Shown: in pieces, positions 47,673-64,000 of the stretch
How positions within the stretch are numbered: the first letter of the stretch is position 1
Layout: each line of letters starts with the position of its first letter
NCBI RefSeq assembly: GCF_964340395.1
Contig: NC_135564.1
Coordinates: 20,060,607 to 20,124,606, forward strand
Source: Glandiceps talaboti
Taxonomy: Eukaryota > Hemichordata > Enteropneusta > Spengelidae
Length of the DNA: 64,000 nucleotides
Direction of reading: 5' to 3'
Translations under genes and position numbers: made by a program
The notes under the pieces: generated by a model
The model's input: only the letters and a program-made list of their open reading frames with translations
Database searches by the model: none
Told to the model about the DNA's origin: nothing

Positions 47673-48999
47673 TACACTGTTTGTCACATTCCAACCCGCT
47701 GCTTGACAGTTTAATAAGTATGCACAAAACTCTGTTCTGATTGGTTGACTGCACACCATATAAGGAAATTATTTACATATCTACAATTACTATGGGTTTG
47801 ATTGGTCACTTCTTGCTTGTAACAGTGGGTGTTCCTGTGATCTCATTAAAGCTACTTTTGTAACTAACAGTCAATGAAATGTAGGAAAGTAGGAAATCTT
47901 TCCTCATAATTCAGTTAAGATTTGTTGAGTTGGGTTTCAATTTAACAAATATACACAAAATTTGCTTATTAATCATTCAGAAATTCAAACTTCAACTGTC
48001 CAATGTTTCAAAAAAAATATCCAATTTCAAACAGTTTTAATTAAACAATGTTTAAACACATCAAAGTCAACAACAAAGGGTACAAAGTAACACACAATAC
48101 GTTATTTTACACTGAATGGAAGTATCGGTAATAAACACACAACTTTAAAGGTATTTTTTTTCCTTTTTATATCATCTGCCTCCACTATTGAACTATTCCA
48201 TGTGACAAAATAAATAAGAGTTATTGGCAACACTTACATTGACAACTAAACAAACATTTTGTGATGCAACACTTCTTAACTTCAAAATAGAATACTAAAA
48301 TATTGACAACAAAATATAGATAACCAGATTTTTATACAAAGTGTTGACAAAATTATAGCTTATATGAAATATTGATAAAATAAATTTCAGAAAATAACGT
48401 ACTCTTAAACATAGAAGCAAAACTTGGAATCAAAAGGAATTATCAACCAAAATATTTTGACTGCACTTCTTAATCATCATTCCCAATTTGCTGTTACTTT
48501 GCTGTGATGGTGGAAAAATGTAGTCAGTAAGATATGTTGTGTTATGCAATGATATTAACTACCACTAATTAGGGCCAAATAATGGTACAAAATATCTTCT
48601 ACAATCTATGACAATTGTGGCTGTAGGCTGTGACAATGTTTATATCACATCACTAGGCTGTGACAATGTTTATACCACATCACTAGTTTAGATATATTCA
48701 CAGAAAATTATTAAAATACCAAAAATTAGACATTGTATATGTTAATTAGATGTCACTTTTATCTATAAATTATACAGGAACAGGTTGAAATTATGATCAT
48801 GTTGGGGGCACTCATTTAGGGTCCGGACCCAAAAATCAATTTGATTGGATTTATTTCATTGTACTACTACACAATACATTTACTCATTAGTAATTCACTA
48901 TTGCTCAAAGTGTACAGGCTTTATATCTAACAATAGAGTTTCAAAATACTTTACAATTGCAACTAGTGCAGCTTAACCAGTCTGTTTCTTTACCATGTA

Positions 49000-49228
49000 T
49001 GTGATGGTTGGAGGGTTAACATGTGATGGTTGGAGGGTTAACATGTGATGGTTGGTGGGTTAACATGTGATGGTTGGTGGGTTAACATGTGATGGTTGGA
49101 GGGTTAACATGTGATGGTTGGTGGGTTAACATGTGATGGTTGGTGGGTTAACATGTGATGGTTGGTGGGTTAACATGTGATGGTTGGTGGGTTAACGTGA
49201 TGGTTGGTGGGTTAACATGTGATGGTTG
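49000..49228 (+). repeat. 22-bp tandem repeat, about ten copies
   Basis: Unit CATGTGATGGTTGGWGGGTT + AA. Confidence 0.95.
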
Positions 49229-50507
49229 GCAACATCTACAAAAGCTAGTAGGTACTCTTACATCAAATTTGAATTATGAACTGATTTTCTTCAATTTAAC
49301 AAAATTGGTAAATTAATAAATCTCACCATGGAAGTATTAAATCCAACTAACTTGTGATATTGACTCAAATTGAACACAATTTCTTCTAATACTATCAAAG
49401 TTTTGTAACTTTTCTTTTTAATTTCTCAATTTATTTCAAATCAAAACAGATATATCATTTCAGAGATATTTTCAAAAATATTTGAAATACATCAGAACGT
49501 CTATATTTTGGGTAGCAACAAAAACTTTAATATTTGGCTGAAGAGGGCAGAAAATTTAATCTGGTTCAGTATTACTGTTTTCACAACAAGGGGAGACGAA
49601 TGTGTGACAATTTGAGGAAAAACTTGCTATCAGAGACGCCATCCTTATGTGGGTGTAATTAAACCAGTGTCCATTGACAGCTAATATCAACATGTTGCAA
49701 TAATAGTTTTACTTTGTGTCTATCTGAGATTGCCGATAGCTTGACTTCCATAGTAGTAATTTGCAAACAGCAGAGTAATTAGACTTAAAGATGCAAATTT
49801 TATGTATGTTAAGGGGGTTTAAATTCCCATGCTTACAAATCATACGTAAATTAGGGGGTTCCATGTCCAATATAAATGTTGTTCTGACTCTTCCCATACT
49901 ACCCGGTAACAATTTTATGCAAGAGGTTTTATTGTCCCTTTACAAATTTTGTGTAAGTTAAGGGGTTTAACAGTACCCCTATTTAATCATACCCCTTAGC
50001 TACCTTGCAAATGTATGGTTGATCCAGCACACTGAAGCGCTACTATGACTATGCTATGACTGTTATGACTACAGCTATGACTGCAGCTGAGAAAATTACC
50101 TTGTAACCTATTTACAGTACATTGTACATAAATTAGGCCAAAACATTGTAAATTACATGACTGTTATGTGATTGAGTATAACTTTATAAAATAATTGGTT
50201 TATTTGAAATATATTGATCCCCGTCCACTTCAACACAGATGGGTCACAATACAGAAAAAAAGAAACATTTAAAATTGTTTACAAAATATACAGAAAACAA
50301 AAACAAAAGAAGCAAGAAAATCTATTTAGAACATTTAACTCTTTATTCAATTGTAAACGTTTGTTTGTTGAAACTTAGTTACTCCTGTCTAACTTTTCTT
50401 CATATTGTGAAATGACCCACAGAGAGCTCTTATCACCCTGTTGATCCAAATGTTGAGTTAATTTTGTTTTGCACAAAATGGACTTTCTTTGCTTAAAGGC
50501 TCAGTTT

Positions 50508-50665
50508 AGATTAGGATTAAAATCTAGATTTGAAAGACGGATGTCTGGCAGACCTATAGAAAAAGTTGGTCCAGAACAAAAGAATGATCCTATTATGTAA
50601 TCCTTATAGATCCATTGATAACACTCATGTGAGAATAAAGGATTGAATAATGGGCCTTTAATGAC
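50508..50665 (+). repeat. Interspersed repeat family 4, copy 2
   Basis: Ordered matches to 5,390-5,560: GATTAAAATCTAGATTTGAAA, GAAAAAGTTGGTCC, GATTGAATAATGGGCCTTTA. Confidence 0.65.
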
Positions 50666-53600
50666 TCTTTGAAAATGATTGGGGCTTATTTGTAGTTGTG
50701 CGGAAAACATAAAGTATAAAAAACTACAAATAAAGTGTTTTCCTCTGATTTAGAGAAAGTACAAATATATCTCTCAACTCAGTTCAATTCTGTCATCAAA
50801 TTCAGATGAGTTTCTCTAATCACATGACCTTTTCTTACTGCGAATACAAATATTTAAATCTTTATAGTTTGACTGAGTCAGAACTGACTAAACAGAATTC
50901 TATGAACAAATTCCTCTAGCCTTTGACCTCCAATCTGAGGTCACATCTCAGTTTTTAATCTCTGCAGCTCTCACAAATGAAATTTTGGAGAAATAACAAT
51001 TTATATTTTAGCCAAACATGTAACAGTAATTAACGCTGTTCCAAAGTCAATAGATTTGTTCATTTGTTCTGAAATTTAATAAAATTATTAAGATAATTGT
51101 TAGGAAATATTTGTGATTATAAATTGTTTAAACCTTGTTGGACAAATATGTGAGAGGGAAAATGGGTAGGAAATTCATAAAATTGTATTAACTAGCAAGG
51201 GCCTATCTAATGTGAGTAAAATTCTCATTAACCAGTAAGGGCCTTTTCTGAAGTTCTTGATATCCAATCAGGTTTTTATTTCTATTGTGTAAATAGAAAC
51301 CTAAGTTAAAGAGACAAAACAATCCAAGTCACCTTTGACCTTGCAAGAAGACAGCCACAGATTTGTTGTGATTACAATGTGTACCCTTTCTTTGGTCAAA
51401 ATACTGAAAAATCACCACAAAAATGCTGAAAAGTTGTAATAACTCACAAGACTTACTTTTGAAAGATGAAAGTACAATATTTCAGTTAAGTTCACATTTG
51501 GCCAATTTGAAAGCAGTCCAAAAACTAGAAAATAAATTGAATATTTTGTTACTTTCTGTCACGACAGCACACAGTGACTACACAACATAGGAGAGTGAGC
51601 AGAACACAGACAACTCAATAATTTATTTTGAAATCTGGCATCCCTGTGAGGTGTCACCATTTCCACTGTCTCAGTTGTCAACATATCACAGGATTGATTC
51701 AGTGTTGCCCTAGTAACCGTGTTTTATGAAAGCAACATAACTACGTTGCTTCATGTCCTGATTTTCCTACAAAACTCAGATATATCTACGGTATAACTTG
51801 AGTCTGTACTTGTTGGGATCTCAAGATTTTGCTAAGCTTTGGTAACCTTGGCAAAATCTGGTAAATTTTGTAGATTTCCATATCTGTGTACCTTATTTTG
51901 GCAGGAATCCAAGTAACAGCGAGAAGAAATCATCTAAATTTTACATGAGATTTCAATACTGTGTACCACGGTAAAAATCTTGATAACTTGGGTAGATTTG
52001 ACCTATTATCATCTTTAACAAAAACATTCTGTCAGTAGCTGTTTTAATTTGATCAAAATCTGACCAAGGAAGACGTTGGATTTGTTTCATTTACTATACT
52101 TCATTTCATGTCTTTGTTTGAACAACTGACTAATTAATGTTCACTTCTCTACTACCTGATGATGATGCTTGGTTAACAGTGTGAAAGCTAGTCAGAACTT
52201 TGGGAGACATTTTGAGTTCAGTTTTATTAAGACATCCAGTTATCATTTGTATTTGTATGTGTTAACAATGTCAGGTTGTTGACATCAGAGCAGGACACTG
52301 TCAGACATTTACATGTAGAACTCAATACATAGAATGAGCCATTCTTGTAAACCAAGGCTGTATTTTTCTTGGACGGTGCCATAAAAGAGACCATGGTTTA
52401 CGGTGAGAATGAGAATAGATATGAAATACAGATAGAATGAATCAAACCCTCTCCCTGAAAAGATTTCAATCACAGCTATATCTGTAGTCTGTAAGGTACG
52501 CTGTGAGAGGGCGCCCTCACATATCGGAGATGAGAGAGAAGGTCTAGTGAGTGTGGAACAACACAACATATCTTACCTTCTAAAAAAGGCTCAATACAGG
52601 GCGTTAAAATCATGACACACATGATAACATTAGTACTTTGTTTCATAGTTAGTGAAACTTTTCATCTATGGTGAAAGGGGACTACATGTATGTGCATTTT
52701 CATTTATCTCTCTACTTTGATCGTTTTTCCCTTCTACTCCTCTAACAAACCTCTCTTACTCTTACAATTTTTCTTTGTTCATTTACTCATATTCACTGTT
52801 AAATATTCACAACTCAAAATTTACCATTTCAAACTATAGTTGCTTATTTTCTTTGGCTGAAAAACATGGCATTTTGTTCACTAAAATGTACGAAAACCTG
52901 ACAAAGTATCAAATCAATTATTTCAAAAACAACCTGATCATTCTTAGAAATACATTCAAACGATTAAGAACTTTAGTTTTCCTAAGTTCATGAATTTTTC
53001 ACATTTTTGGGGGGAATTTTTCATTTCAAAACTACTTTCTTACAGCACACTTCATATGTAAATACTACACAAGGACCAATCACATTAATCCTTGTTAAGC
53101 AAATGTTACACCTTTGTTATGCAAATAATATGCATGCAAATGTTATGTAAAACACAAGACTCCCTAAGTGCATGGTGATTTTCAATAGCATTGAAGCACT
53201 GATAAATGTAGGTGTCAATGGTCTTATTTATTCTGCAAAATATCATTAATGTGTACAAGAATTTCTCTATAAAACCAACAACACTGAAAATGTCAAGAAA
53301 AAATTAGTCATTTGTAAAACTAGCTCCCATTGAACATTCTCTTGCAGTACAACATCCTACTTGCTGTGCTCTATCAGAACTGAATACTGTGGTCAACAAC
53401 AAGGTATGCATAAAGCTGTGTTGTAAGAACTTTGCTCCTGAGTGTTATAGCTTGCAGCATGTTTTTGTTTTTTTACATGAAGCCATTACTGTTTTACAGA
53501 TGTCAAGAAGCCTCTGTGTCACACACCAGATTAAGTTTAGTATCGGCTTTATTGTACAAATTAGTTAGAGGTATCCACACGTCTAGTGCACACAATCATG

Positions 53601-53813
53601 ATCTAACTTGTGCAAAAATCTGAATCTTCAATCTGAATTATGAATCAGAATCTGAAACTAGGTCCATTTGATTCAAGGCATAACACTGCTTTGCAAGATT
53701 ACCAGTTCTGGAGGCTGAATTGCTTCAAGCAAAATCACAATCAATGAAGATGTTTCTCCTAACAAAACTTGGCAAAGCTACGGCATTTATGGGATTTCAC
53801 GCCTGAGAAACAG

Positions 53814-62026
<8,213 letters not shown>

Positions 62027-62044
62027 CTGTTACAAAGAACATAA

Positions 62045-62265
62045 ACTGAATCAGAATTACAGCTAGCACAGAAACTTAGCAGATATCGTTCTGTATCACC
62101 TGATATCACAGCTACATGTAGCACAGAAACTTAGCAGATATTGTTCTGTATCACCTGATATCACAGCTACATGTAGCACAGAAACTTAGCAGATATTGTT
62201 CTGTATCACCTGATATCACAGCTACAATGTAGTACAGAGACTAGTCTTAGCAGATGTCGTTCTGT
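62045..62265 (+). repeat. 55-bp tandem repeat, about four copies
   Basis: Unit GATATCACAGCTACATGTAG + CACAGAAACTTAGCAGATAT + TGTTCTGTATCACCT, directly upstream of carrier exon A in its intron. Confidence 0.9.
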
Positions 62266-62329
62266 ACCATCCAATATCAGTGTATTATCACACAAGGACT
62301 TAAAGCAAACATTATGAATTAGAAAGAAC

Positions 62330-64000
62330 ATTTCCTGTCATGGAATACATTGTACACCAGGTGGTAAAACATTTCCTGCCATGGAATACACTGTACACCA
62401 GGTAGTAAAACATTTCCTGTCATGGAATACACTGTACACCAGGTAGTAAAACATTTCCTGTCATGGAATACATTGTACACCAGGTGGTAAAACATTTCCT
62501 GTCATGGAATACATTGTACACCAGGTGGTAAAACATTTCCTGCCATGAAATACATTGTACACCAGGTAGTAAAACATTTCCTGTCATGGAATACATTGTA
62601 CACCAGGTAGTAAAACATTTCCTGTCATGGAATACATTGTACACCAGGTAGTAAAACATTTCCTGTCATGGAATACATTGTACACCAGGTGGTAAAACAT
62701 TTCCTGCCATGAAATACATTGTACACCAGGTAGTAAAACATTTCCTGTCATGGAATACATTGTACACCAGGTAGTAAAACATTTCCTGTCATGGAATACA
62801 TTGTACACCAGGTGGTAAAACATTTCCTGTCATGGAATACATTGTACACCAGGTAGTAAAACATTTCCTGCCATGAAATACATTGTACACCAGGTAGTAA
62901 AACATTTCCTGTCATGGAATACATTGTACACCAGGTAGTAAAACATTTCCTGTCATGGAATACATTGTACACCAGGTGGTAAAACATTTCCTGCCATGAA
63001 ATACATTGTACACCAGGTGGTAAAACATTTCCTGTCATGGAATACATTGTACACCAGGTGGTAAAACATTTCCTGCCATGAAATACATTGTACACCAGGT
63101 GGTAAAACATTTCCTGTCATGGAATACATTGTACACCAGGTGGTAAAACATTTCCTGCCATGAAATACATTGTACACCAGGTAGTAAAACATTTCCTGTC
63201 ATGGAATACATTGTACACCAGGTGGTAAAACATTTCCTGTCATGGAATACATTGTACACCAGGTAGTAAAACATTTCCTGTCATGGAATACATTGTACAC
63301 CAGGTGGTAAAACATTTCCTGCCATGAAATACATTGTACACCAGGTAGTAAAACATTTCCTGTCATGGAATACATTGTACACCAGGTAGTAAAACATTTC
63401 CTGTCATGGAATACATTGTACACCAGGTGGTAAAACATTTCCTGTCATGGAATACATTGTACACCAGGTAGTAAAACATTTCCTGTCATGGAATACATTG
63501 TACACCAGGTAGTAAAACATTTCCTGTCATGGAATACATTGTACACCAGGTAGTAAAACATTTCCTGTCATGGAATACATTGTACACCAGGTAGTAAAAC
63601 ATTTCCTGTCATGGAATACATTGTACACCAGGTGGTAAAACATTTCCTGCCATGAAATACATTGTACACCAGGTGGTAAAACATTTCCTGTCATGGAATA
63701 CATTGTACACCAGGTGGTAAAACATTTCCTGCCATGAAATACATTGTACACCAGGTGGTAAAACATTTCCTGTCATGGAATACATTGTACACCAGGTGGT
63801 AAAACATTTCCTGTCATGAAATACATTGTACACCAGGTAGTAAAACATTTCCTGTCATGGAATACATTGTACACCAGGTGGTAAAACATTTCCTGCCATG
63901 AAATACATTGTACACCAGGTAGTAAAACATTTCCTGTCATGGAATACATTGTACACCAGGTGGTAAAACATTTCCTGCCATGAAATACATTGTACACCAG
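62330..64000 (+). repeat. 41-bp satellite reaching the right edge, about 40 copies
   Basis: Unit GTAAAACATTTCCTGTCATG + GAATACATTGTACACCAGGT + R. Three linked variants (GTCATGG, GCCATGA, R = A or G) alternate. As 41 is not a multiple of three, long minus-strand frames appear by chance. In an intron of the carrier gene; continues beyond the window. Confidence 0.98.

Larger units (their letters stand above)
47340..53813. other. Long stretch without a recognisable gene
   Basis: Holds the 22-bp repeat at 49.0 kb, family 4 copy at 50.5 kb, a diverged 68-bp-repeat relative at 49.68 kb, a 30-bp duplication at 48,625-48,685 and octamer-like ATGCAAAT sites at 53,114-53,140. The carrier gene's 3' UTR should lie at its right end. 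Confidence 0.55.

Noticed and set aside
52309-52569. 86-codon minus-strand open frame
   Set aside because: No conserved motif and no splice context compatible with the carrier gene, whose stop codon lies upstream at 53,814.
62420-63997. Series of minus-strand open frames of 74-120 codons with repeated MFYHLVYNVFHDRK
   Set aside because: They are frame-shifted readings of a 41-bp intronic satellite; no start, splice or domain evidence.

Overview
The window is eukaryotic nuclear DNA, almost certainly from an invertebrate animal. It is AT-rich, has short exons with GT/AG splice sites and very long introns, and about a sixth of it is tandem or dispersed repeat. The two recognisable genes, a mitochondrial aspartate/glutamate carrier and a probable GlcNAc-transferase I, are animal genes. 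I cannot fix the phylum from sequence alone; a marine invertebrate (non-vertebrate deuterostome or mollusc-like) fits the repeat content. There are no bacterial operons, CRISPR arrays or prophages.

Layout. 2,371-25,862 (minus): two exons of a type II Golgi membrane protein, best read as the 5' end of MGAT1. They are separated by a 23-kb intron full of mobile-element remnants and minisatellites, and the catalytic exons lie left of the window. 26-39 kb: no confident gene; it holds a 2.3-kb satellite of 47-bp units, a 0.9-kb satellite of 46-bp units, a helicase-like pseudogene fragment and several MITEs. 39.3-40.0 kb: a CpG-rich promoter-like stretch and a near-perfect 46-bp palindrome. 40,864-43,543 (minus): a complete seven-exon gene for a 238-residue protein with a basic C-terminus that I do not recognise, with a possible alternative upstream exon at 45.3-45.5 kb and a possible divergent gene on the plus strand at 43,715. 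45.5-53.8 kb: no gene recognised. 53,814-62,026 (minus): ten exons of the mitochondrial Ca2+-regulated aspartate/glutamate carrier (SLC25A12/SLC25A13, aralar/citrin), with the complete carrier domain and stop codon; the N-terminal EF-hand exons are beyond the right edge. 62.33 kb to the end: a 41-bp satellite in the carrier gene's upstream intron.

Repeats. By comparing stretches by eye I found several multi-copy families inside the window: a 33-bp-TIR family with TTA target duplication (PIF/Harbinger-like), a 370-400 bp MITE in three copies, an 814-bp element with TTATA duplications, a 1.4-kb element with 69-bp inverted repeats carrying promoter-like sequence, a hAT-like element, a tRNA-derived SINE in two orientations, and a hairpin-ended element holding an internal ~147-bp tandem array. 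Most of the window's novelty lies in these elements and in the uncharacterised gene at 40.9-43.5 kb. The recognisable genes act independently (Golgi N-glycan processing; mitochondrial malate-aspartate shuttle).
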